Of a stretch of DNA of 64,000 nt, positions 36,578 to 44,666 are shown one piece after another. The stretch is from assembly GCA_000783305.1 (NCBI GenBank), contig JROE01000013.1, forward strand, positions 140,789 to 204,788. The letters run 5' to 3'. The stretch's first letter is position 1. Each line of letters opens with the position of its first letter. Origin of the DNA: Sphingobacteriaceae bacterium DW12 (GTDB lineage Bacteria > Bacteroidota > Bacteroidia > Sphingobacteriales > Sphingobacteriaceae). The position numbers and the translations under genes are program-made. The notes below the pieces were generated by a model. It did no database searches. It was given only the letters and a program-made list of their open reading frames with translations, and was not told the DNA's origin.

Positions 36578-36894
36578 GTTATACACGACTGATTTGGAAG
36601 GTTGAAGTTACAGAATATTTGTCTAATGGTAATTACAGTATTCACCGGCGAATAATCACATTTTTTGTAAAGGTCGATTTGCTGATGGTTCTGAGCCTTT
36701 TGGTCCAATTTGTCAAAGAGGGAGGTTTATTTTCCTAGTGGGAGGGGCTTATTACAGATTTTGGACCAGTAAAGAGTTGAGACAGAAAGAAGTAATTGTC
36801 GCAGGTTCGTTTTTTGAAAAAGAATTACTATCTTTGCGTCCCCTCTTGCAATAATGCTCGGGGGATATGTTGAATACATAAATTATAATCAAAC
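36578..36894. other. gap between addA and rpsP
   Basis: No gene seen. It contains the rpsP -7 element TATCTTTG (36829-36836), annotated separately. Otherwise AT-rich with nothing I can name. Confidence 0.4.
36829..36836 (+). promoter_or_regulatory. rpsP promoter -7 element TATCTTTG
   Basis: TATCTTTG matches TAnnTTTG. The transcript would start near 36841, leaving a leader of about 54 nt before the ATG at 36895. The only -33 candidate (TTCG near 36806) is weak. Confidence 0.55.
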
Positions 36895-37434
36895 ATGGCA
36901 ACTAAAATCAGATTGCAAAGACATGGTAAAAAAGGAAAACCTTTTTACCACGTAGTAGTAGCAGACTCACGTGCTCCACGTGATGGTAAGTTCATCGAAC
37001 GTATCGGTTCTTACAATCCTAACACAAATCCAGCGACTATCGTCTTGGATTTTGAAAAGGCTTTAGGATGGATCAACAATGGTGCACAACCTACTGATAC
37101 TGCTCGCGCTATCCTTTCTTACAAAGGTGTATTGTACAAAAAACACTTAGAAGGTGGTGTGAAAAAAGGTGCTTTTGATGAAGCTAAAGCTGAAGAACTA
37201 TTCACAAAATGGTCAGAAAGCAAAACTGCTCAAATCGAAGGTAAAAAAGTTGGTTTAGTATCTTCTAAAGAAGAAACTAAAAAAGCTGCTTTAGCTGCTG
37301 AAGCAAAGAAAAAAGCTGAAAAAGCTGCGGCTATTGCTGCGAAAAACACTCCAGCAGTAGAAGAAGTTGCTGAAGAAGTTGAAGCACCAGAAGCTACTGA
37401 AGGCGCTGATAGCACTGAAGAAACTGAAGGATAA
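36895..37434 (+). CDS. rpsP: 30S ribosomal protein bS16
   Basis: 179 residues. The core (about 1-80) begins [42 protein letters not shown] after Met1, diagnostic of bS16. A long Ala/Lys/Glu-rich extension (about 108-179, ending EETEG) is typical of Bacteroidota bS16, which are longer than the E. coli protein of about 82 residues. It assembles into the 30S body. It is followed 69 bases later by rimM; a hairpin terminator lies between them, so rimM may be independently expressed. Confidence 0.97.
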   Translation: MATKIRLQRHGKKGKPFYHVVVADSRAPRDGKFIERIGSYNPNTNPATIVLDFEKALGWINNGAQPTDTARAILSYKGVLYKKHLEGGVKKGAFDEAKAEELFTKWSESKTAQIEGKKVGLVSSKEETKKAALAAEAKKKAEKAAAIAAKNTPAVEEVAEEVEAPEATEGADSTEETEG

Positions 37435-37460
37435 TTTTATATTACCAAGAAAAAGTTTTT

Positions 37461-37490
37461 AAGCCGGTTCTGTATAGGACCGGCTTTTTT
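37461..37490 (+). terminator. intrinsic terminator between rpsP and rimM
   Basis: AAGCCGGT (37461-37468), 10-nt loop, ACCGGCTT (37479-37486), followed by T-rich sequence. Confidence 0.85.
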
Positions 37491-37491
37491 G

Positions 37492-37499
37492 TAAATTTG
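37492..37499 (+). promoter_or_regulatory. rimM -7 element TAAATTTG adjacent to the ATG
   Basis: TAAATTTG matches TAnnTTTG and lies only 4 nt before the rimM ATG at 37504, so the transcript would begin at or within the start codon (leaderless). No good -33 element. Confidence 0.45.
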
Positions 37500-37503
37500 T
37501 ACC

Positions 37504-38028
37504 ATGACTTTAGAACAGAGCTTTTACATCGGTTATATCAGCAAAACAAGAGGATTGAAAGGCGAGCTACAGCTCTTTTTTGAATTTGAGGATTATCAAG
37601 ATTTAGATTTTGATACGCTTTTTGTCGAGGTCAATAAAAAGCTGGTGCCCTATTTTGTCGATCAAATAAAGTACCACACCAATAGTACCGCTTACCTTAA
37701 TCTTGAAGATGTGGATCATATCGATCAAGCTCAGCCGTTGGTACGGAAGAAGGTATACCTTTCCAATGATAAAATGCCCGAGCGCGACCCCGATGATTTT
37801 CGGATGAAGGACCTTGTCGGTTTTTTGGTGGTGGATGAAACGCATGGCGAATTGGGCGAAATTACCGAAGTGCAGGATTTACCTCAGCAATTCGTTGCGA
37901 CTGTCGATTATAATGGCAAAGAACTTATGTTTCCGTTGAATGACGATCTCATTCTTGGGATAGACCCCGAGGAGGAAATTATAGAAGTAGACCTCCCAGA
38001 TGGATTGGTAGACCTCTATCAAGAATAA
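37504..38028 (+). CDS. rimM: 16S rRNA processing protein RimM
   Basis: 174 residues. N-terminal RimM beta-barrel: FYIGYISKTRGLKGELQLFFEFED (about 6-29) and RDPDDFRMKDLVGFLVVDETHGELGEI, then a PRC-barrel domain (about 95-170) with the conserved GKELMFPLNDDLILGIDPEEEIIEVDLPDGLVDLY. It assists 30S maturation and binds uS19. The trmD and rplS genes that often follow rimM are absent; an unrelated lipoprotein follows instead. Confidence 0.96.
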   Translation: MTLEQSFYIGYISKTRGLKGELQLFFEFEDYQDLDFDTLFVEVNKKLVPYFVDQIKYHTNSTAYLNLEDVDHIDQAQPLVRKKVYLSNDKMPERDPDDFRMKDLVGFLVVDETHGELGEITEVQDLPQQFVATVDYNGKELMFPLNDDLILGIDPEEEIIEVDLPDGLVDLYQE

Positions 38029-38066
38029 TAGAAAAAGCTGCTCTTGTAAAGGCAGCTTTTTCTATT
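38027..38066 (+). terminator. intrinsic terminator of rimM
   Basis: AATAGAAAAAGCTGC (38027-38041) and GCAGCTTTTTCTATT (38052-38066), a 15-bp perfect stem with a T-run in the 3' arm. It overlaps the rimM stop codon by two bases. Confidence 0.9.
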
Positions 38067-38114
38067 TATATTACGACTAGTAAGCGAAGTATGTTTTATT
38101 ATCGGACCAATTGA

Positions 38115-38957
38115 ATGAAATACCTATCAATCCTCTTATTGGCGGTGCTCCTGAGTTCATGTAATGAATCGGTAAAGCTACCTCCGGGCAATTATCAGAT
38201 GACATGCGCTTATAAGGAAAATGAATATCTTAACGATAGTAAACATAATAAGGAGAGGGTAGGGTGTAATGTGGCATGTGACCATGAGATTTATCACCGA
38301 TCTTTTCTATCGTTAAAAGACAATCATTCATTTGTTCTCGGATTGGATGATATTTTATTACATGGAAGTTATGAAATCGACGGTCGTAAGATTAGACTAA
38401 AAGATGATAAGGGTGCCGAGCTCGTTTTGGAAACGAAGAAACAAGGACAAGACTGTATCCAATTTTTTGCTGTCTTTGATGAGATCTACAGTCAAGTAGT
38501 ACCCGCCAACGAGCGCCTGTATTTTAATTTTGTACGGGATGAAACTACACCAATCGAGAGCGAAAGTAAATTTTCCTATGCGCTTAATCAATGGAGAATA
38601 GCGCCTAGCGAGCAGGAGTCCAAAGCAGCCATCAAAGATCGGCTGTTGAACAACCTCGATTATGTATGTGCCTATGTACAACATGTACTTAATTCTGGTG
38701 TCTATCACGGATATAAGATGGATGGTATCCCAACACCACTTGTGTATCAGGAAAATGGAATAGTCCTTCGCGACTGGAAGGATGTACCCGATACTTGGAA
38801 AGCTATCTTTTATGATGAAGGGGATGCCCATCAAGCGTATCAAATGATGTATAAGACCTTTAAGGGTACCTCTGTGAATCGATACAAAAAGTCTGGTCTT
38901 TTGGTGGTATTCTATTATCTAAAAGATCTTCGAAATGCAATTGAACAACAGGAGTGA
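38115..38957 (+). CDS. lipoprotein of unknown function
   Basis: 280 residues, lipoprotein signal with Cys at residue 16 (LLSSCNESVK). Several further Cys lie near the N-terminus (MTCAY, VGCNVACDHE), suggesting disulfides or a metal site. The rest is mixed alpha/beta with aromatic patches (NFVRDE, VYHGYKMDG, WKAIFYDEGDAHQAYQMM). I do not recognise a family. It sits alone between rimM and the metF riboswitch, each side bounded by regulatory signals. Confidence 0.75.
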   Translation: MKYLSILLLAVLLSSCNESVKLPPGNYQMTCAYKENEYLNDSKHNKERVGCNVACDHEIYHRSFLSLKDNHSFVLGLDDILLHGSYEIDGRKIRLKDDKGAELVLETKKQGQDCIQFFAVFDEIYSQVVPANERLYFNFVRDETTPIESESKFSYALNQWRIAPSEQESKAAIKDRLLNNLDYVCAYVQHVLNSGVYHGYKMDGIPTPLVYQENGIVLRDWKDVPDTWKAIFYDEGDAHQAYQMMYKTFKGTSVNRYKKSGLLVVFYYLKDLRNAIEQQE

Positions 38958-38984
38958 TGAACATAATATCTTGTTTTGACGATT

Positions 38985-38992
38985 TAATTTTG
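38985..38992 (+). promoter_or_regulatory. -7 element TAATTTTG before the SAM riboswitch
   Basis: TAATTTTG matches TAnnTTTG. The transcript would start near 38997, about 27 bases before the riboswitch P1 helix. Confidence 0.45.
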
Positions 38993-39023
38993 AGTTGTCG
39001 CTTTGATTATCGATATTAGCTAC

Positions 39024-39126
39024 GCTTATGGAGAAAGGCAGAGGGAATAGACCCGATGAAGCCTTAGCAACCTGTCTGAAGACAAGGTGCTACATTCTAC
39101 CCCGCCAATCAACGGGAAAGATAAGC
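39024..39126 (+). ncRNA. SAM-I (S-box) riboswitch upstream of metF
   Basis: P1 closes with GCTTAT (39024-39029) and ATAAGC (39121-39126). Inside are the conserved S-box segments: AGAGGGA, GACCCGATGAAGCC, GCAACC, AAGGTGCTA and a short P4-like CCCGCC...CGGG. It is the only SAM-responsive element in the window and precedes metF by about 300 bases, so methionine/SAM level should control that gene. Very confident on class; expression-platform details are inferred. Confidence 0.95.
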
Positions 39127-39186
39127 CGAAAACACTGTTCCTTGGTGTCTTTCTCTCTGAGCTTTCATATGTTAATTTTTATTATT

Positions 39187-39220
39187 GCTATCACTATCTG
39201 CGGTGCATATAGCTGTTTTT
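39187..39220 (+). terminator. possible riboswitch-controlled terminator in the metF leader
   Basis: GCTAT (39187-39191)...CAC...GTG...ATAGC (39209-39213), followed by TGTTTTTT. A weak stem with a bulge, but placed where a SAM-riboswitch expression platform would be expected. Confidence 0.4.
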
Positions 39221-39327
39221 TAGTCTGATAGGTCAATGAGACAACTCACTCAGCAGGATTGAGAATGCCGTCTCCATATGAAAAGATAAGTAGGGTAGAG
39301 AATATATGTCTATAACTGCGTCACTGT

Positions 39328-39440
39328 TAAAGAAAAAATTATTAGATGAAAACCGAGAGATAAATAATGTTGGCGAATAGGACAATCATTATTTACTCGA
39401 GCTCTCATCAACAGATAAAGAAAAAATTATTAGATGAAAA
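39328..39440 (+). repeat. 25-bp direct repeat copying the metF start region
   Basis: The bases at 39328-39352 and 39416-39440 are identical (TAAAGAAAAAATTATTAGAT plus GAAAA) with 88-bp spacing. The second copy contains the metF ATG (39434); the first contains a decoy ATG (39346) followed by only four codons and a stop. Confidence 0.85.
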
Positions 39441-40390
39441 TCGTCGATCACATTAAAAACGCCAAAGGGAAAACGCTTTTTTCTTTCGAATTGTTGCCGC
39501 CAGCGAAGGGGCAGAGTATCCAGAGTATCTATAAGACAATGGACGAACTCATGGAATTCAAACCGCCTTTTATAGATGTGACCTACCATCGAGAAGATTA
39601 CTTGTATAAAGAGCATGCAGGTGGACTTTTGGAACGGGTGGCTTATCGCAAACGACCAGGTACAGTCGCCATATGTGCGGCCATCATGAATAAGTATAAA
39701 GTGGATGCCGTGCCACACCTAATTTGCGGAGGTTTTACCAAAGAGGAGACTGAAAATGCCTTGATAGATCTCAATTTCTTAGGTATCGACAACGTATTGG
39801 TTCTTCGTGGCGATGCTCGTAGAGGAGATGCTGATTTTATCCCGACAGATGGAGGACACACCTATGCCACAGACTTGCTCGAACAAGTCTTGGATATGAA
39901 TACCGGTAAATATCTGCATGAGGATATTGTCAATTCAGAAAAGACCGACTTCTGTATAGGCGTGGCAGGTTATCCTGAAAAACATTTTGAAAGTCCTAAT
40001 TTCAATACGGACTTCAAATTCTTGAAAAAGAAAGTGGAGATGGGAGCCGAGTTTATCGTGACTCAGATGTTTTTCAATGTAGAAAAATACAAAGAATTCG
40101 TGACGAAATGTCGCGAGCATGATATACATGTGCCGATTATCCCAGGACTGAAACCGATAACATCCAAAAAACAATTGGTAACATTACCTCGCGTTTTCCA
40201 TTTGGATATTCCGGAAGAATTGAGCGATGCAATTGCGGACTGTCATACCAATGCCGATGTCCGCCAAGTTGGTCAGGAATGGCTTGTTCAGCAATGTAAA
40301 GAGCTGATTGACTTTGGAGCACCGGTATTACATTTTTATACCATGAGTAATCCCGGTCCCACCAAGAAGATTGTGGAACAGTTATTTTAA
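39434..40390 (+). CDS. metF: 5,10-methylenetetrahydrofolate reductase
   Basis: 318 residues. TIM-barrel flavoprotein: KTLFSFELLPPAKGQSI (about 14-30), PPFIDVTYHREDYLYKEHAGGL, FLGIDNVLVLRGDARRGD (FAD-binding region), FCIGVAGYPEKH (about 174-185), GAEFIVTQMFFNVEKYKEFV and PIIPGLKPITSKKQL. It makes 5-methyl-THF for methionine synthesis. The SAM-I riboswitch upstream fits. It ends 112 bases before a terminator shared with glnS. Confidence 0.95.
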   Translation: MKIVDHIKNAKGKTLFSFELLPPAKGQSIQSIYKTMDELMEFKPPFIDVTYHREDYLYKEHAGGLLERVAYRKRPGTVAICAAIMNKYKVDAVPHLICGGFTKEETENALIDLNFLGIDNVLVLRGDARRGDADFIPTDGGHTYATDLLEQVLDMNTGKYLHEDIVNSEKTDFCIGVAGYPEKHFESPNFNTDFKFLKKKVEMGAEFIVTQMFFNVEKYKEFVTKCREHDIHVPIIPGLKPITSKKQLVTLPRVFHLDIPEELSDAIADCHTNADVRQVGQEWLVQQCKELIDFGAPVLHFYTMSNPGPTKKIVEQLF

Positions 40391-40502
40391 GGGAAAAGAG
40401 GTAGCTGCTTCATAAACCGACAAACGCTTTGCGTGCGCTTCGCGCTGCTATCGCCTGGTCTGATCAGGGTTCTTCATTCAAGGAGGAAGTGATTAATAGA
40501 AT

Positions 40503-40536
40503 AAAAGAAAAGCCTGTTGCAACAGGCTTTTCTTTT
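40503..40536. terminator. bidirectional terminator between metF and glnS
   Basis: A 34-bp perfect palindrome with centre GTTG/CAAC, AAAAGAAAAGCC on the left and GGCTTTTCTTTT on the right. Confidence 0.93.
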
Positions 40537-40545
40537 GACAAAATT

Positions 40546-42216
40546 TTATCCTTTTTTGATTTCCTTTGCCCAAGAGTCCTTGAGCGTCACGGTTCTATTA
40601 AAGACGAGATTTTCTGTAGTAGACTTGGTGTCTAAGGTAAAGTATCCCAATCGTATAAATTGGTAACCCTTTCCTGCTTCAGCTGTTGCCAAGTCTGGTT
40701 CCAAATAAGCATTGGAAATGACTTTCAGACTATCGGGGTTGATGGTCGATTTGAAATCCTCTTCCGCAGCTGGATTTTCGACATTGAACAAGCGCTCGTA
40801 CAACCGGACTTCAGCTTTTTTAGCATGTGGTACGGATACCCAATGAATTGTTCCCTTAACTTTGAGTCCACTGGTATCCTCTCCAGATTTCGAATTAGGG
40901 ATATAATTACAGTGGATTTCGGTCACATTGCCATTTTCATCCTTTACAAAATTGTGGCATTCTACAATATAGGCATTCTTTAATCTTACGGATAGCCCAG
41001 GACCAAGTCTGAAGAACTTTTTAGGAGGCTCTTCCATAAAATCATCGCGTTCTATCCAAAGCTCTTTGCTGAATGGAATCTTGCGAGAACCCTCGCCACC
41101 GTCTACTTCTGGATTGTTTTCGCCCTCCAATTCTTCTATCTGACCATCGGGATAATTGGTGATAATCATTTTAATAGGGTCCAATACGGCCATCCTACGC
41201 CAAGCAGTTTTATTGAGGTCTTCCCGTATGCAGAATTCCAATAATCCCATATCAATGATATTCTCCCGTTTGGCTACACCAATCCTATCGCAAAAGTCTA
41301 CTATACTCGCGGGTGTATACCCTCGACGGCGCAAACCACTTATTGTGGGCATACGCGGATCATCCCAACTTTCGACATGATGCTCATTGACCAATTGTAG
41401 TAGTTTACGCTTGCTCATCACTGTATAATTCAGATTAAGCCTCGCAAATTCATACTGTTTTGAGGGAAATATTTCTAGCTTCTCTATACACCAATCGTAT
41501 AGTGGACGATGTGGGATGAATTCCAGTGTACAAATCGAGTGTGTAATCTTCTCGATAGCATCACTTTGTCCATGTGCAAAGTCATACATCGGATAGATAG
41601 GCCAAGCATTTCCTGTGCGGTGATGGTTAGCATATTTAATGCGATACAATAATGGATCTCGCATATGCATGTTTGGACTGGACAAATCTATTTTGGCCCG
41701 CAACACCTTTTCTCCTTCTTGGTATTTCCCTAAACGCATTTCTTCGAATAGACGTATATTTTCATCTATCGAACGGTCTCGGTATGGTGTAGGGGTTCCC
41801 GGTTCTGTCGGGGTTCCCTTAGCAGCTGCAATTTCTTCAGCGGTGCTATCGTCTACATAGGCTAGGCCTTTTTTGATTAAGTCAACCGCAAAATCGTAAA
41901 GTTGCTGGAAGTAATCGGATGTATATAGTTCTTCGGCCCATTCGAAGCCTAACCATTTGATGTCTTTTTTGATGCTTTCTACATACTCTGTGTCCTCAGT
42001 CACAGGGTTCGTGTCGTCAAATCTGAGGTTGGTTTTACCTTTATATTTCTTTGCCAATCCAAAGTTAAGGCATATAGATTTGGCATGTCCAATATGAAGG
42101 TAACCATTAGGCTCAGGAGGGAAACGTGTCAGTACACGTCCATCGTGCTTCTCCATACGGAGATCCTGCTCAACGATTTCTTCGATAAAATTTAATGATT
42201 TCTCTTCATTTTCCAT
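40546..42216 (-). CDS. glnS: glutaminyl-tRNA synthetase
   Basis: 556 residues, close to E. coli GlnS. Class I signatures: [17 protein letters not shown] (about 32-48, HIGH motif), [15 protein letters not shown], and [13 protein letters not shown] (KMSKS variant). The C-terminal anticodon-binding beta barrels are present ([39 protein letters not shown]). It charges tRNA-Gln. The -7 element on the minus strand abuts the start codon (see separate entry). Confidence 0.97.
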   Translation of the reverse strand: MENEEKSLNFIEEIVEQDLRMEKHDGRVLTRFPPEPNGYLHIGHAKSICLNFGLAKKYKGKTNLRFDDTNPVTEDTEYVESIKKDIKWLGFEWAEELYTSDYFQQLYDFAVDLIKKGLAYVDDSTAEEIAAAKGTPTEPGTPTPYRDRSIDENIRLFEEMRLGKYQEGEKVLRAKIDLSSPNMHMRDPLLYRIKYANHHRTGNAWPIYPMYDFAHGQSDAIEKITHSICTLEFIPHRPLYDWCIEKLEIFPSKQYEFARLNLNYTVMSKRKLLQLVNEHHVESWDDPRMPTISGLRRRGYTPASIVDFCDRIGVAKRENIIDMGLLEFCIREDLNKTAWRRMAVLDPIKMIITNYPDGQIEELEGENNPEVDGGEGSRKIPFSKELWIERDDFMEEPPKKFFRLGPGLSVRLKNAYIVECHNFVKDENGNVTEIHCNYIPNSKSGEDTSGLKVKGTIHWVSVPHAKKAEVRLYERLFNVENPAAEEDFKSTINPDSLKVISNAYLEPDLATAEAGKGYQFIRLGYFTLDTKSTTENLVFNRTVTLKDSWAKEIKKG

Positions 42217-42220
42217 ATTG

Positions 42221-42228
42221 CAAAGTTA
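42221..42228 (-). promoter_or_regulatory. glnS -7 element TAACTTTG adjacent to the ATG
   Basis: TAACTTTG on the minus strand matches TAnnTTTG and ends 4 nt before the glnS ATG (42216), so transcription would start at the codon itself (leaderless). Same layout as rimM. Confidence 0.5.
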
Positions 42229-42441
42229 ATTATTAACCCTGATATTTTTGCAGTACATTCGGCAGCTAATCATAGCCTTCTTCGATTGGTTTTACCCATT
42301 TATTTATATCTTTAACACGTTTGGTTGGCATGTGTCACCTGATGTAACTATCATTAGTATATCACTTGCATGTAAACTGAGCGTAATGAGCTCAAGATGT
42401 CAATAGAGCTCACAAGCATTATTCAAACACATTATACTCCG

Positions 42442-43710
42442 ATGAAAAATCACTATTTGTTATTGATTATAGTACTCTTTCCCTTGCTTGTCAAGGCGCA
42501 TAAGCCGAAAAAGCCAACACTCATCGTGTATGGACATGATATCGAGGCCTTTTCTGCGGCTATTCAGAGTGCCAAGTCGGGGGTGCCCACCCTGTGGGTA
42601 GTTGATAGCGAAAAGCTCGTCCCCGCTGTGACAGAAGTACGAACCGCGATTCGGATGAACGATAATCTGGATGCGGGCATTTGGCGAACTTTGCTATTGG
42701 CTTCTCATCCGGCAATGACTCCCAGCGATTCCACTGTCAAATCCATTCGAGTAGATATGAATCCTCAACTCATGAAAAATGCTGTAGATAGATTGATGGC
42801 ACAGGAACCTAATTTAAGTGTACAAAAGGGGCAAAAGATAATAGGGCTAAAGAATGGCGGAAATCGATGGCAGGTCACGCTTGCTAATAAGCAAAAGTAC
42901 GAGGTGGCTGTGCTTCTAGACTTCTCGAATACCGAAGAATTGAGTCAACTGATTGGGTTCAAGCCCTCCGCAACGACAGAAGTAAAACCTATCGAGCAGT
43001 ATACGACAGCGGAGCAACGACTATGGATGGCGAGTGGGATAGGTCCCAATCGAGTAATGGCTTTTGCGATGGATGCTTTTCTATCTGGTTATAAGGATAA
43101 TTACTTTAACGTACGACATTTAATCATATCGTTAGGCAATGAAACGGAGTATGTGCCCTTGAGAAGTAATATTGGGCAGGCACTAGGCGCCATTGGAGGG
43201 TACTGTGCATTCTTTAAAACTTCTGCTGATAAAATAGATGTCCGAAAGGCACAAGACGAACTTCTACAGTATGGTGCAAAATTGATTCCTTATCAAGATA
43301 TACCCGTAGACGACCCGTTTGCACTCGGCATCCAAAAATTTGGATTGACAAGTTTATGGCAGGAGCCTCTTTCGGATGGACAGTATCTCTTCCATAAGGA
43401 TGATCGAATCAGTTTTGAAAATGTCAAGCCGGTCTTCAATCAGCTCTATTCGCGCAGTCAGATTTGGTTTTTGGACAATACTGGGGATTATCTCAAATGG
43501 AAGGATGCGCTAAGCATGATTAAATATGTGAGTCAGCGTGGGGATGAATTGGATAAGCAAATTGAACAGGAGTGGGTCAAAAAATTGAGATTCGAAGGGA
43601 CTTTCGAGTTGGAACAATATATTTCCAAGTATCAGTTTGCCGTTATTGTGGATAGATATTGCAATCCTTTTGTTGTTCGGGTAAATGCAGAGGGCAAAAT
43701 AGTTCGATAA
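42442..43710 (+). CDS. degenerate FAD-dependent oxidoreductase-like exported protein
   Basis: 422 residues from the ATG at 42442, which begins a signal peptide (MKNHYLLLIIVLFPLLVKAHK). The N-terminal Rossmann region (PTLIVYGHDIEAFSAAIQSAKSGVPTLWVV) aligns with the FAD_oxidored family but lacks the GxGxxG glycines. A segment equivalent to the family's DATEhGD motif reads LLDFSNTEELSQLIGF, and the tail (GQALGAIGGYCAFFKT, then KAQDELLQYGAKLIPYQDIP) matches the family's C-terminal part. It may have lost flavin binding. It lies between glnS and carbonic anhydrase without an obvious pathway partner. Confidence 0.7.
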   Translation: MKNHYLLLIIVLFPLLVKAHKPKKPTLIVYGHDIEAFSAAIQSAKSGVPTLWVVDSEKLVPAVTEVRTAIRMNDNLDAGIWRTLLLASHPAMTPSDSTVKSIRVDMNPQLMKNAVDRLMAQEPNLSVQKGQKIIGLKNGGNRWQVTLANKQKYEVAVLLDFSNTEELSQLIGFKPSATTEVKPIEQYTTAEQRLWMASGIGPNRVMAFAMDAFLSGYKDNYFNVRHLIISLGNETEYVPLRSNIGQALGAIGGYCAFFKTSADKIDVRKAQDELLQYGAKLIPYQDIPVDDPFALGIQKFGLTSLWQEPLSDGQYLFHKDDRISFENVKPVFNQLYSRSQIWFLDNTGDYLKWKDALSMIKYVSQRGDELDKQIEQEWVKKLRFEGTFELEQYISKYQFAVIVDRYCNPFVVRVNAEGKIVR

Positions 43711-43793
43711 TAAAACTTCAATGACTCCTTTGCATCACCAACAGACCTAAAGGTTCTGGATGTCCATTGAGTACGAACATTTTCAGAAAAAAA

Positions 43794-43813
43794 GGGGATC
43801 CATTTGGATCCCC
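43794..43813 (-). terminator. intrinsic terminator of carbonic anhydrase
   Basis: GGGGATCC (43794-43801), loop ATTT, GGATCCCC (43806-43813). The A-run at 43787-43793 gives the T-run on the minus strand. Confidence 0.88.
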
Positions 43814-43822
43814 TCTCTTGTA

Positions 43823-44470
43823 TTAAGAAAAAGCAAACACTTTTCCGAGTGCTTCATTATTAGTGAAGGTCGTTTTTAAGTCAATTAGCTCACCTGAACC
43901 GATATTGATAACCATACCATGTACAGCAAGATCATCACGTTCTTTCCACGCATTTTGTACGATAGAGGTGGTGCAGAGGTTGAAGACCTGTTCTATGACA
44001 TTTAATTCTACCAATCTGTCTGTTTTCTTCTCTGTATCTTGTATCGAGTCGATCTCTTCTGCGTGTAGGCGGTATACATCCTTGATGTGGCATAACCAGT
44101 TGTCAATAACACCATATTGTTTGCGGCTTAAAGAAGCTGCGACCCCTCCACAGCCATAGTGACCGGCCACGATAACATGCTTTACTTTAAGTACGTTAAC
44201 AGCATAGTCAAGTACGCTGAGCATATTCATATCAGAGTGTACACATACATTTGCAATGTTGCGGTGTACAAATACCTCACCTGGTTTTGTTCCTGTCAGT
44301 TCATTTGCAGGGACACGGCTATCAGCACAGCCGATCCATAATATTTCGGGATTTTGTCCCTTAGAAAGTTGTTCAAAACGACCTGTATTGTCGCTTTTTA
44401 CAAAATCCATCCATTCTTTGTTTCCTGTTATAATTTTATCGAATCCTGCTTTTAAAACTTCGTTTTTCAT
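43823..44470 (-). CDS. can: beta-class carbonic anhydrase
   Basis: 215 residues. Zinc ligands and catalytic dyad are visible: Cys48-Ala-Asp50-Ser-Arg52 (CADSRVP) and His104...Cys107 (HYGCGG). It interconverts CO2 and bicarbonate in the cytoplasm. It lies downstream of a SulP transporter on the same strand with a 196-base gap that contains a hairpin (44528-44556); a bicarbonate-uptake pair is a common arrangement, and SulP-carbonic anhydrase fusions are known. Confidence 0.95.
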   Translation of the reverse strand: MKNEVLKAGFDKIITGNKEWMDFVKSDNTGRFEQLSKGQNPEILWIGCADSRVPANELTGTKPGEVFVHRNIANVCVHSDMNMLSVLDYAVNVLKVKHVIVAGHYGCGGVAASLSRKQYGVIDNWLCHIKDVYRLHAEEIDSIQDTEKKTDRLVELNVIEQVFNLCTTSIVQNAWKERDDLAVHGMVINIGSGELIDLKTTFTNNEALGKVFAFS

Positions 44471-44527
44471 TTGAATAAATTATTTTAAGAGAGTGTATGC
44501 CACTCGGTTTGTCTTTTTTTTAATGAT

Positions 44528-44556
44528 AAAGCCCTACCTGCAATAGGCAGGGCTTT
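44528..44556. other. hairpin between the SulP transporter and carbonic anhydrase
   Basis: AAAGCCCT...AGGGCTTT with an inner CCT/AGG pair. No T-run on the minus strand, so it may be an RNA-processing or stabilising hairpin within a shared transcript rather than a terminator. Confidence 0.5.
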
Positions 44557-44666
44557 GTAAATGTATATTTTATTGATGAGGTTACCTTTGATTGAAAGGA
44601 GCAACTCTCGGATATGCTGTTTGATATTATTTGTACTCTACATACAAATCTCGGCAATTAAATGTT

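Noticed and set aside
39028-39228. Reading frame over the SAM riboswitch
   Set aside because: It coincides with the conserved S-box RNA and has no start signal or protein-like composition.
40429-40635. Short reading frame between metF and glnS
   Set aside because: It runs through the bidirectional terminator and into the antisense of glnS.
44521-44556. Classical terminator between the SulP and carbonic anhydrase genes
   Set aside because: The stem is good but the minus strand has A rather than T after it, so co-transcription remains possible.
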